From NCBI GenBank assembly GCA_937905855.1, contig CALCWU010000004.1:1-16427 (forward strand): DNA of 16,427 nucleotides. Reading direction: 5' to 3'. The stretch comes from an uncultured Mollicutes bacterium (lineage in GTDB: Bacteria; Bacillota_I; Bacilli_A; Acholeplasmatales; Anaeroplasmataceae). Positions 1-6,526 of the stretch are shown here, in pieces. The position numbers and the translations under genes were made by a program. The notes under the pieces are model-generated. The model had not been told where the DNA came from. It saw only the letters and a program-made list of their open reading frames with translations, and did not search any database. Position 1 is the stretch's first letter, and each line of letters begins with the position of its first letter.

Positions 1-828
1 GATGCTATTAGAACAACTTTCTATCAAGATTATTCAAATAGTGATTTTGTTGGACAAGTAATGCCAATTGTTAAATCTGATCGTTCAGTATCTTACGAAT
101 TTATTCCAGGTCCATTTGCCTTAGCTTTAAATAAGGCAATTCAAAATGTAGATAAACCAGTAGCGTTAGTAATTGAAGAATTAAATAGAGGAAATGCTGC
201 AAGTATATTTGGTGATATATTTCAATTATTAGATAGAGAAAATGGAACAAGTGTTTATAGTATAACTAACGTAAATATTCAAAAATATTTAGAAGAACAA
301 AATCCTGAATATGCATTTAATTATATTAAGATTCCATCAAATTTAAGTATAATAGCTACAATGAATACAAGTGATCAAAACGTATATACATTAGATACAG
401 CATTTAAAAGACGTTGGAAATTTGAAAAACTTCAAAATGTATTTACTGAAGAGCACGAATATGCAAATTGGTATATTCCAGGAATGAATAGAACCTGGAA
501 AGATTTTTGCAATACCATTAATAACTTTATTATAGAATCAAGTGATGAAATAACAAATTCTGAGGACAAGCAATTAGGAGTATATTTCGTTGATAAAAAA
601 GGATTAAGAAAACCCTCCATTGATACAACAAACGAAAAAGATATTAAAGAATTTGCATATAAAGTATTTGAATATTTGTGGGATGATGTAATGAAGATAT
701 CAAAAGATACAATGTTTAAGAATTCAAAATCATTAGATGAATTAATAAACACATATGTTGAAAAAGGACAAGCAAATAAAGGTGAAGAAGTATTTGTTGA
801 TAACTTTTTTAAAACAAGTGAGCATTAA
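1..828 (+). CDS. McrB-type AAA+ NTPase, 3' part of gene
   Basis: The reading frame is open from the first base, so the gene starts outside the window and 275 residues are visible; the ATG at 61 is internal. Visible are a Walker B block (VIEELNRGN, near base 170), sensor 1 (ATMNTSDQ, near 358) and an arginine-finger block (FKRRWKF, near 403). The order and the NRGN and MNTSD wording are typical of McrB-like AAA+ proteins. In that family the motor uses GTP or ATP to drive a partner nuclease, McrC, on modified DNA. The Walker A and any N-terminal DNA-recognition domain lie upstream. A terminator follows within 10 bases, so no mcrC is cotranscribed downstream; a partner could lie upstream or be missing. 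Family assignment is firm, the exact system is not. Confidence 0.9.
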   Translation, partial: DAIRTTFYQDYSNSDFVGQVMPIVKSDRSVSYEFIPGPFALALNKAIQNVDKPVALVIEELNRGNAASIFGDIFQLLDRENGTSVYSITNVNIQKYLEEQNPEYAFNYIKIPSNLSIIATMNTSDQNVYTLDTAFKRRWKFEKLQNVFTEEHEYANWYIPGMNRTWKDFCNTINNFIIESSDEITNSEDKQLGVYFVDKKGLRKPSIDTTNEKDIKEFAYKVFEYLWDDVMKISKDTMFKNSKSLDELINTYVEKGQANKGEEVFVDNFFKTSEH

Positions 829-836
829 TAGTTATG

Positions 837-875
837 AGAGTAAGCTTATTATATTATTGAGCTTACTTCTTTTTT
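837..875 (+). terminator. Intrinsic terminator after the McrB-like gene
   Basis: An 8-bp perfect stem (AGTAAGCT at 839-846 with AGCTTACT at 860-867) closes a 13-base loop and is followed by TC and six T. It sits 10 bases after the stop codon and ends the McrB-like transcript. Confidence 0.8.
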
Positions 876-885
876 CGTTTATAAT
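857..885 (+). promoter_or_regulatory. Candidate promoter for the restriction enzyme gene
   Basis: TTGAGC (857-862), a 17-base spacer and a perfect TATAAT (880-885). The -35 overlaps the 3' arm of the preceding terminator hairpin. The predicted transcript would have a leader of roughly 90 bases before the start at 985. AT-rich DNA gives chance matches, so confidence is moderate. Confidence 0.45.
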
Positions 886-984
886 AAAAATATAGCAAAT
901 AATTTAGAAAATAAGGAAAATAATTCGTATTATATATATATGAACAATTAATTATGAAGAAGAAATAGAAGAGGATGAATAAGA

Positions 985-2394
985 ATGTATAATAATGCTT
1001 TGTTTGGCTTTATGGTTCAAAAAATAATATGTAAGAAATTTAATATTAAGGTTACTTCAACTAGATTAAAGAATACTTTTGATGCTAATAACGAAGAAAG
1101 ATTAGTTAGCTATATCGAGGAAATTGTTGATAATATCTTTGATAAGTTGAATTTAAAACCAGTTTCTTGTACTACTTTTAATGTTGATGAAAATAATAAA
1201 GAAGTTCCTTATAATTTTATATTATCTGATAATTCAACATTATCAATTAGAACTAATGTTTCTGGCGATAAAGTAGCACCAAGAATTGTAGGTCAAGCAG
1301 GCTTTGAAAAACTAAATTTATATTTTAAAGATGTCTATGGTAAAACTATCAAAAATCAGGATGATATTAAACATTTAATTATTGATCATATTGATATGGC
1401 TATGCCTATATTTATTGATTTTTTATTAGATGCTGATCATATATTATGGATATTTCAAAAAGGTGATGATTTTTCTTATCATTTAATTGATGGTAATGCT
1501 GATGTTGATATGGATTTTAATAAGGATAAGTTTTCTTTTACCAAAAATTATGATGAATGGAAAGAAAGTACAACATTAAAATACGAAAATAAATCAATTG
1601 CTGAAGTTCAAGTTCATAAAAATAGATCTTTTAAATTTAGATTTATTATGAAGAATTTTATTCCTTTATTAATTTCCAAAAGAAATAATACAGAAACAAT
1701 TGGAATTACTGCTGAAAAAACTATTTGTGACATTTTTAATCTTAAATGTCCAAATAATTTTTCGACAAGATATTCTCCTGAAGTTGAATATCAATTAGAA
1801 GATGTAATAAAATCAGCATTTAGTTATTTACCAAAACCAATAGCTCATAGTGGTAGTACAATTGGTGATAGAGGTGGCAATAGTAAATGCTCATATGATT
1901 TTGTTTTGGAAGGTAACAAAACATTATCATTAAAAACAAATATTGGTAAAATGGTTTGTCCACCAGAGGTAGGACAACCTAATGACAAGACTTGTTATTT
2001 ATATTTTAAGCATTTAATAGATGCTGACCATATTGATAATTTAATATTTAAAAATATGGTGTTTAATCATATTGAAGAACTGATGCCAATTTATTTAGAA
2101 CATATGTTTGATTCTGATTATTTATTATGGTTGTTTATTGATAAGAAGAATGTAATTAATACTGGTTCTATTTATAATTATGAAATATTTCCTAAAAGCT
2201 TAGGAATGGATTTTAAATGGGAAAAAGATAAGTTTTCCTTCTCAAAGAAAAATATTGATGAATGGAACGAAAGTAATACAGTTTATTATGATGGAATTTC
2301 ATTTGGTGAATTTCAAGTACATAATCATCGTAATTGCTTTAAGTTTAGATTTAATTTTAAGAACTTACTTAAAATTATAAAAAATGTCAAATAA
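985..2394 (+). CDS. Putative type II restriction endonuclease, tandem-duplicated
   Basis: The 469-residue protein is two homologous halves, about 1-235 and 240-469. Matching blocks include YNFIL/TLSIRTN (76-91) with YDFVL/TLSLKTN (304-319), ADHILWIF (150-157) with SDYLLWLF (377-384), and AEVQVHKNR/KFRF (206-220) with GEFQVHNHR/KFRF (441-456). Asp305 followed by Leu-Lys317 suggests a PD-(D/E)XK-like core in the second half. At the same places the first half has Asn77 and Arg89, so it may be catalytically dead. The C-terminal GxxQVHxxR...KFRF block recalls C-terminal segments of some small type II enzymes, but I could not assign a named family or a cleavage site. The restriction role rests mainly on the methyltransferase starting just downstream. 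AGAGGA at 970-975 lies 9 bases before the ATG. Confidence 0.6.
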   Translation: MYNNALFGFMVQKIICKKFNIKVTSTRLKNTFDANNEERLVSYIEEIVDNIFDKLNLKPVSCTTFNVDENNKEVPYNFILSDNSTLSIRTNVSGDKVAPRIVGQAGFEKLNLYFKDVYGKTIKNQDDIKHLIIDHIDMAMPIFIDFLLDADHILWIFQKGDDFSYHLIDGNADVDMDFNKDKFSFTKNYDEWKESTTLKYENKSIAEVQVHKNRSFKFRFIMKNFIPLLISKRNNTETIGITAEKTICDIFNLKCPNNFSTRYSPEVEYQLEDVIKSAFSYLPKPIAHSGSTIGDRGGNSKCSYDFVLEGNKTLSLKTNIGKMVCPPEVGQPNDKTCYLYFKHLIDADHIDNLIFKNMVFNHIEELMPIYLEHMFDSDYLLWLFIDKKNVINTGSIYNYEIFPKSLGMDFKWEKDKFSFSKKNIDEWNESNTVYYDGISFGEFQVHNHRNCFKFRFNFKNLLKIIKNVK

Positions 2395-2397
2395 TTA

Positions 2398-2426
2398 TTG
2401 ACCTTATTTATTCAATCATGTATAAT
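2398..2426 (+). promoter_or_regulatory. Near-consensus promoter of the methyltransferase gene
   Basis: TTGACC (2398-2403), a 17-base spacer and TATAAT (2421-2426), beginning 3 bases after the upstream stop codon. This is the best promoter match in the window and lets the methyltransferase be expressed independently of the nuclease. TGACC (2399-2403) and GGTCA (2427-2431) form an inverted pair around the core promoter, a possible operator for the methyltransferase's own helix-turn-helix. Confidence 0.75.
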
Positions 2427-2458
2427 GGTCATAGTAATTACATGTGTAGTGGACATTT

Positions 2459-2464
2459 GGAGGA
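2459..2464 (+). promoter_or_regulatory. Ribosome binding site that fixes the methyltransferase start
   Basis: GGAGGA ends 5 bases before the ATG at 2470. A longer frame could open at TTG 2398, but that TTG is the first triplet of the -35 box and cannot be in the transcript from that promoter. Confidence 0.85.
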
Positions 2465-2469
2465 TTAAT

Positions 2470-3708
2470 ATGGCTATAATAACGATTGCTGAAGCAGCCT
2501 CATTAGCTGGTAAGAGTCAAAAAACAATAAGAAGAGCAGTAGCTGCTGGGAAACTTAAAAGTACTAAAATACAAAATAAAACAAGAATTGAAAAAGAAGA
2601 TTTTGATGAATGGGTTTTAAATGGTTGTTGTGGTACTGAAGAACAAGACAACAATGTTAAAAGAGATGATGAAGTTAATTGGATTGATGTTTCAGCTGAA
2701 TGGACAAAAGATGGTTGGCGTGACAAAAATGATTTAAATGGTTATAATTTCATTGATTTATTTTCAGGTGCTGGTGGTTTAAGTTGTGGTTTAGTAATGG
2801 CTGGATTTAATCCTATTGCAAGTGTTGAAATTATGCCACAAGCAGTCGAAACATATAAGTATAATTTTATTGAAAAACAACAATTTAATGAAAATGTAGA
2901 AACTAGAGATATTAGAGAACAATCAGTTAAAGACAATTTATATGAATCAGTTAAAGATAAAAAGGTTGATGTTATTGTTGGTGGGTTCCCTTGTCAGGGA
3001 TTTAGTATGGCTGGTTATAGAGTAGTTGATGATCCTAGAAATAGCTTATATAAAGAAATGAAGGATATTGTTGAACATTTACAACCTGAGGTTGTGGTTA
3101 TGGAAAATGTTGAAGGCCTTCGTTCTATGCTTAATGGTAAGGTTGAAGAAATGATTATAGAAGATTATAAAAAAATTGGCTATGATATTAATTTGACAGT
3201 ATTAAATAGTGCTGATTATGGTGTTCCACAATATCGTAAAAGAGTTATTTTTATTGGTAATAGGGTTGGAAAGACTAATTATCATCCAAAGCCTATATAT
3301 GATGAATCAACATATGTAACATTAGGACAAGCTATAGCTCCATATATGACAATGCCTGAAAATACTGAAATTAATCACGTATTTTCTAAGCATACAAAGG
3401 AAATGCAAGAACGTCTTGCAGCTATACCTGAAGGAAAAAGTTTATATAAAAATTATTCAGATGCTTGGAAGAAATCACCTTGGGATAAACCATCTTGTAC
3501 TATTAAAGAAAATCATGGTGGAACTAATGTTCATCCTAAATTACCTAGATGCTTAACAGCAAGAGAACTTGCAACATTACAGTCATTTCCAGCTGATTTC
3601 ATTTTTAAAGGCAGCAAGAAATGGCAATTAGTTCAAATAGGCAATGCTGTACCACCATTAATGGGAAAGGCAATTGGTTTAGCTATAAAGAAAATGTTAG
3701 ATGAATAG
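2470..3708 (+). CDS. DNA (cytosine-5) methyltransferase with fused N-terminal HTH
   Basis: The 412-residue enzyme transfers a methyl group from SAM to C5 of cytosine in a target site, protecting host DNA from the partner nuclease. Visible motifs: I FIDLFSGAGG (94-103), IV GGFPCQGFS with catalytic Cys175, VI ENV (212-214), VIII QYRKR (254-258), and X GNAVP (391-395). The target-recognition stretch between VIII and IX is short, so a monospecific enzyme is likely; I cannot read the target. Residues 1-49 form an excisionase/MerR-type helix-turn-helix (ITIAEAASLAGKSQKTIRRAV, then a basic wing ending in DEWV), absent from minimal C5 methyltransferases. N-terminal DNA-binding extensions repress their own promoter in enzymes such as M.EcoRII and M.SsoII, so autoregulation is a reasonable inference. 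The stop lies 26 bases before the AbiH gene. Confidence 0.95.
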   Translation: MAIITIAEAASLAGKSQKTIRRAVAAGKLKSTKIQNKTRIEKEDFDEWVLNGCCGTEEQDNNVKRDDEVNWIDVSAEWTKDGWRDKNDLNGYNFIDLFSGAGGLSCGLVMAGFNPIASVEIMPQAVETYKYNFIEKQQFNENVETRDIREQSVKDNLYESVKDKKVDVIVGGFPCQGFSMAGYRVVDDPRNSLYKEMKDIVEHLQPEVVVMENVEGLRSMLNGKVEEMIIEDYKKIGYDINLTVLNSADYGVPQYRKRVIFIGNRVGKTNYHPKPIYDESTYVTLGQAIAPYMTMPENTEINHVFSKHTKEMQERLAAIPEGKSLYKNYSDAWKKSPWDKPSCTIKENHGGTNVHPKLPRCLTARELATLQSFPADFIFKGSKKWQLVQIGNAVPPLMGKAIGLAIKKMLDE

Positions 3709-3734
3709 TGTGATGATTATATGGAAGTGATAAT

Positions 3735-4871
3735 GTGCAAAGAAAACATAGTGCAAAATTAGTTTTAGGAAATGGATTTGATTTGTATTGTGGATTAAAA
3801 ACTAGATATATTGATTATTTTAATTCTCAAAGAAAAGAATATGATGAAATAATAAAATGGGTACAATCGATAAAAGATTTGGCGAATTATATAAATTGTT
3901 ATTCAGCTAATTGGATGAGTTTTGGACCTCAATATAATTATAAAATTGATAATATCTGGGATATCTATTTTGCCTTAGAAATAGGCGAAAGAGATTGTGA
4001 TTGGTGGGATATTGAAAAAGAAATACTAGTTACTTTTAAAATGAATGATCCTAAATATGATGGTTATTGGGAAACAGTATATGAAATTCTTTTTACAAGA
4101 CATGCTTCAATTGAAAGAAACCGGAAAGAGATGATAATGGTAACTTATTTTATCAATAAAAATATAATTCTATCAGATGCACATAAATTTTATTCTTTTG
4201 TCTTGAGTGAACTTAATAAATTTGAAGAAAAATTTGGTAGATATGTAAATAAAGAATATGTTGATAATTACTTTCAAAAGGTTGAGCCAAGTATATCTCT
4301 ATTTGAGAATTGGGTTACGAGCGAAATAAGCAAAAACATTATTTCAGTTGATACTTTTAATTATACAAATAATAAAAGCGTTAAAAAACAAGCACTGAAT
4401 TTATTTGATAACATTCATCATATAAATGGTGATTATAATAAGCCTATTTTTGGTGTTGATTCAACTGAATTAAATGTTAATTTACCACATTTTTTGTTTA
4501 CTAAAGTGGCAAGAAGAATGATTAATATCACCAAAACAACTGGCATTATGAATTCCTCTTTTGATAAAAATTTTGATATTTTAATTGTTTTTGGACATTC
4601 ATTAAATCAGCAAGATTATAATTATTTCTTTCCTATTTTTGATTATTTGGAATTAACTAATATTACCAAATCAACGAGTTTGGTATTTTTATATTATGTA
4701 TATGATGAGCAAAAAAGAGAATTAATTATTTTAGAACAAATATCAAGAGTAACTTGTCTTATTGATGCATATGAAGGATATGCAGGTGAAAAGAAAACAC
4801 ATAGATTAATTGATTCCCTTACTATGCAAGGAAGAATTTCTATTAGAGAAATTTACAAAGAAACTAAATGA
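3735..4871 (+). CDS. abiH: AbiH-family abortive infection protein
   Basis: The 378-residue protein starts at GTG 3735, with GGAAGTGA at 3723-3730 as ribosome binding site. The N-terminus carries the AbiH signature LVLGNGFDL..GLKTRY (9-25). Later blocks are TFNYT (207-211), HINGD (229-233) and FGHSLNQQDYNYF (286-298), all characteristic of the family. AbiH was first described as a lactococcal phage-exclusion protein; its biochemical activity is not well established. The order and spacing of the blocks resemble SIR2 NADases: a glycine-rich loop near the N-terminus, T-x-N, H-x-GD, then a GxS...D turn. I infer a Rossmann-like nucleotide-binding fold. It is probably cotranscribed with the methyltransferase 26 bases upstream. 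No signal peptide or membrane helix is evident. Confidence 0.88.
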   Translation: MQRKHSAKLVLGNGFDLYCGLKTRYIDYFNSQRKEYDEIIKWVQSIKDLANYINCYSANWMSFGPQYNYKIDNIWDIYFALEIGERDCDWWDIEKEILVTFKMNDPKYDGYWETVYEILFTRHASIERNRKEMIMVTYFINKNIILSDAHKFYSFVLSELNKFEEKFGRYVNKEYVDNYFQKVEPSISLFENWVTSEISKNIISVDTFNYTNNKSVKKQALNLFDNIHHINGDYNKPIFGVDSTELNVNLPHFLFTKVARRMINITKTTGIMNSSFDKNFDILIVFGHSLNQQDYNYFFPIFDYLELTNITKSTSLVFLYYVYDEQKRELIILEQISRVTCLIDAYEGYAGEKKTHRLIDSLTMQGRISIREIYKETK

Positions 4872-4932
4872 TTACTTTTGTTTTGTTAGATACATTATTA
4901 TACATTTTTATTTATATTTTTAATATCTATAC

Positions 4933-4961
4933 TTGCATTTATTTTAAAAGTATGCTAATAT
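4933..4961 (+). promoter_or_regulatory. Candidate extended -10 promoter
   Basis: TTGCAT (4933-4938), 17 bases, then TAATAT (4956-4961) preceded by TGC, which gives the TGn extension. The predicted start is near 4968. Confidence 0.45.
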
Positions 4962-5092
4962 TTTATTGTAGATGAGATTAATAGGTCAACTAAGTAAAAT
5001 AATGAATATAAAATATTAGCAATAACTAATTTATTTATGAAAGTAAATATTAGATATTAATAGTAATTTATAATTAATATTTTAATTAATTA

Positions 5093-5155
5093 GATCTATA
5101 AAATGCTACTCTTTTTATAGTACGAGTAGTGTATACTTATAGGTCTTTTATTTTT
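5093..5155 (+). terminator. Terminator-like hairpin upstream of the RNase III gene
   Basis: An outer stem GATCTATAA (5093-5101) pairs with TTATAGGTC (5137-5145), with one G-U pair, and an inner stem CTACTC (5106-5111) pairs with GAGTAG (5124-5129). TTTTATTTTT follows directly (5146-5155). It lies 36 bases before the start codon, so it is either the end of a small RNA, an attenuator, or a leader hairpin that RNase III itself could cut. ATAGGTC at 4981-4987 could pair with GATCTAT instead, giving an alternative fold. Confidence 0.65.
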
Positions 5156-5191
5156 CTCATTTACAAATATATTATACTAGGAGAAAAATAA

Positions 5192-6208
5192 ATGAACACA
5201 AAAGATTTAAAAAGTATTCAAAATACAATTGGATACAAATTTGACAATTTGGATTTACTACAACAGGCTTTTATAAGAAGGAGCTTTTCTGCAGAACACG
5301 GTGGTCAAAATAATGAGGTATTAGAGTTTATTGGGGATAAGGCTTTAGATTTAGCTGTCATTAGACTTATGATGGAAAAATTTGGTGTCATTACTGAGGA
5401 AAGAGCATATCAGGAATTTAGGCTAAGAAATCCTAAATATTTTCAAACTAAGCTAGATGAAGGTAAGTTTACCGATATTAAAAAGGATTTAGTTGAAAAA
5501 TCAGCTTTAGCTGATAGTATGAATCAATTAGGATTCCATAATCTTTTAATTATGGGAAATGGTGATATTCAAAATGATATTCAAGAACAAAAATCAGTTA
5601 AGGAAGATTTATTTGAAGCTATTGTAGGAGCAGTAGCTATTGATTGTAATTGGAATATGGATACAATAACGGATGTTGTTAAAGCAATGATTGACTTCGA
5701 TTCGTATTTCGAAAATTATGATGATACTGATGGCAATTATGTTGGTGAATTACAGGAATGGATGCAGCAAAATGATTTAGGTCTTCCTAATTACAAATAT
5801 GAAGAAAATGATGATTCATTTGTATGCTTCCTTAATATTAATGGAATCAATGGATTTACTGGTAAAGGTTCAAGCAAGGCTCAAGCTAGACATGAATGTG
5901 CAGCAAATGCTTATAATTATTTAAAAGAAAATAATTACATTAATAATGAATATATAGAAGCTGTAGGTGATGCTGACTCTGAACAAGCATTACGTCAATT
6001 AAATGAATTAAAACAAAAAGGACTAATTAGTGAACCAGAGTGGGAAGAAGAATTATCATATGATAAAAATGGTAACCCAATATGGACAGTAAGAGTGACA
6101 ATTCCTGAACTTGATTATTGTTTTGTAGAAGAAAATTCAAGTAAAAAAGAAGCTAAAAGATTATGTGCTTTTGATTTACTACGAGAATTAATGTATGAAG
6201 ATGATTAA
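5192..6208 (+). CDS. RNase III with two dsRNA-binding domains
   Basis: The 338-residue protein begins with an RNase III domain (about 1-170). The signature NEVLEFIGD gives Glu42, Glu45 and Asp49, and EDLFEAIVGA gives Asp139 and Glu142, so all acidic residues needed for Mg-dependent dsRNA cleavage are present. The first dsRNA-binding domain (about 183-246) ends in GKGSSKAQARHECAANA. A second, more divergent one (about 262-334) has the same P-E-W...V.V...SSKKEAKRLCAFDLL pattern. Usual bacterial RNase III is about 230 residues with one such domain. The housekeeping rnc normally sits by smc, ftsY or fatty-acid genes; here the neighbours are defence genes and the transcript is its own, so I take it as an accessory paralogue. 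AGGAG (5179-5183) fixes the start. The role is unknown; cutting phage dsRNA or processing a local small RNA are possible. Confidence 0.9.
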   Translation: MNTKDLKSIQNTIGYKFDNLDLLQQAFIRRSFSAEHGGQNNEVLEFIGDKALDLAVIRLMMEKFGVITEERAYQEFRLRNPKYFQTKLDEGKFTDIKKDLVEKSALADSMNQLGFHNLLIMGNGDIQNDIQEQKSVKEDLFEAIVGAVAIDCNWNMDTITDVVKAMIDFDSYFENYDDTDGNYVGELQEWMQQNDLGLPNYKYEENDDSFVCFLNINGINGFTGKGSSKAQARHECAANAYNYLKENNYINNEYIEAVGDADSEQALRQLNELKQKGLISEPEWEEELSYDKNGNPIWTVRVTIPELDYCFVEENSSKKEAKRLCAFDLLRELMYEDD

Positions 6209-6231
6209 GAATAAATAATGTCAATTAATAA

Positions 6232-6268
6232 GGTCATAGTTTATATACAAACTATGATTTTATTTTTT
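6232..6268 (+). terminator. Intrinsic terminator after the RNase III gene
   Basis: TCATAGTTT (6234-6242) pairs perfectly with AAACTATGA (6249-6257) around a 6-base loop, extendable by G-U pairs, and is followed by TTTTATTTTTT. It sits 23 bases after the stop codon. Confidence 0.85.
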
Positions 6269-6296
6269 ATAAGTAAAATTTGATATAAATGTCAAT

Positions 6297-6329
6297 ATTA
6301 TTTCTATTAAATTAATTTATAGAAATAAT
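6297..6329. repeat. 33-bp near-perfect palindrome in the gap before the Pycsar operon
   Basis: ATTATTTCTAT (6297-6307) and ATAGAAATAAT (6319-6329) are exact inverted copies. The spacer is one T plus the self-complementary AAATTAATTT. There is no adjacent T-run that would make it a simple terminator. It may be an operator or a cruciform-forming site. The gap 6209-6526 otherwise holds the preceding terminator, the 26-bp repeat and two promoters. Confidence 0.6.
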
Positions 6330-6400
6330 TATTACAATAAAAAATATTTTATAAGTATAGAAATGTAATGATTTTTTCTACATATAATGATAAAATATAT

Positions 6401-6426
6401 TTAAGAATTAATGAATATTTTGTCGA
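6401..6426 (+). repeat. 26-bp repeat, copy 1, upstream of the Pycsar promoters
   Basis: TTAAGAATTAAT, three variable bases, then TATTTTGTCGA. It matches 16401-16426 at 23 of 26 positions. Here its TTGTCG also serves as the -35 of a candidate promoter. Confidence 0.6.
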
Positions 6427-6449
6427 ACTATTATTCTTTATATTATAAT
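6420..6449 (+). promoter_or_regulatory. Upstream promoter of the Pycsar operon (candidate)
   Basis: TTGTCG (6420-6425), 18 bases, TATAAT (6444-6449). The -35 is part of the 26-bp repeat. Confidence 0.45.
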
Positions 6450-6465
6450 TTGCAAGTGTTATAAT
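6437..6465 (+). promoter_or_regulatory. Extended -10 promoter of the Pycsar operon
   Basis: TTTATA (6437-6442), 17 bases, then TATAAT (6460-6465) with an upstream TGT giving the TGn extension. It is offset by 16 bases from the other TATAAT, so the two overlapping promoters carry TTATAAT twice. The predicted leader is about 55 bases. Confidence 0.6.
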
Positions 6466-6526
6466 ATCAGTAAAGATAATGCATAGACATTATTTAATAG
6501 GAATATAAAGAAAAGAAGGATATTAA

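Larger units (their letters stand above)
4872..5191 (+). other. Non-coding gap and probable leader of the RNase III gene
   Basis: This 320-base AT-rich stretch has no credible coding frame. It holds a candidate extended -10 promoter (4933-4961), a terminator-like hairpin with T-tract (5093-5155) and the ribosome binding site AGGAG (5179-5183) of the next gene. Between promoter and hairpin I see only short AT-rich repeats. The layout suits either a small RNA of about 190 bases ending at the hairpin or a long 5' leader with an attenuator. Confidence 0.5.

Noticed and set aside
432..752. Minus-strand open frame of 106 codons inside the McrB-like gene
   Set aside because: It is a shadow of a recognised gene, with no homology pattern or ribosome binding site.
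2398..2469. N-terminal extension of the methyltransferase from TTG 2398
   Set aside because: The TTG is the first triplet of a TTGACC-17-TATAAT promoter, and ATG 2470 has a perfect ribosome binding site.
2517..2936. Two minus-strand frames inside the methyltransferase gene
   Set aside because: Shadows of well-matched methyltransferase motifs.
4885..4927. Long-loop TTAGATA/TATCTA pairing after AbiH as a terminator
   Set aside because: Only about seven A-T rich pairs around a loop of some 25 bases; too weak to call.
6421..6427. TGTCGAA as a genuine Spo0A box
   Set aside because: The heptamer alone is weak evidence, the second copy reads TGTCGAG, and the conserved bases are explained equally well as a -35 region.
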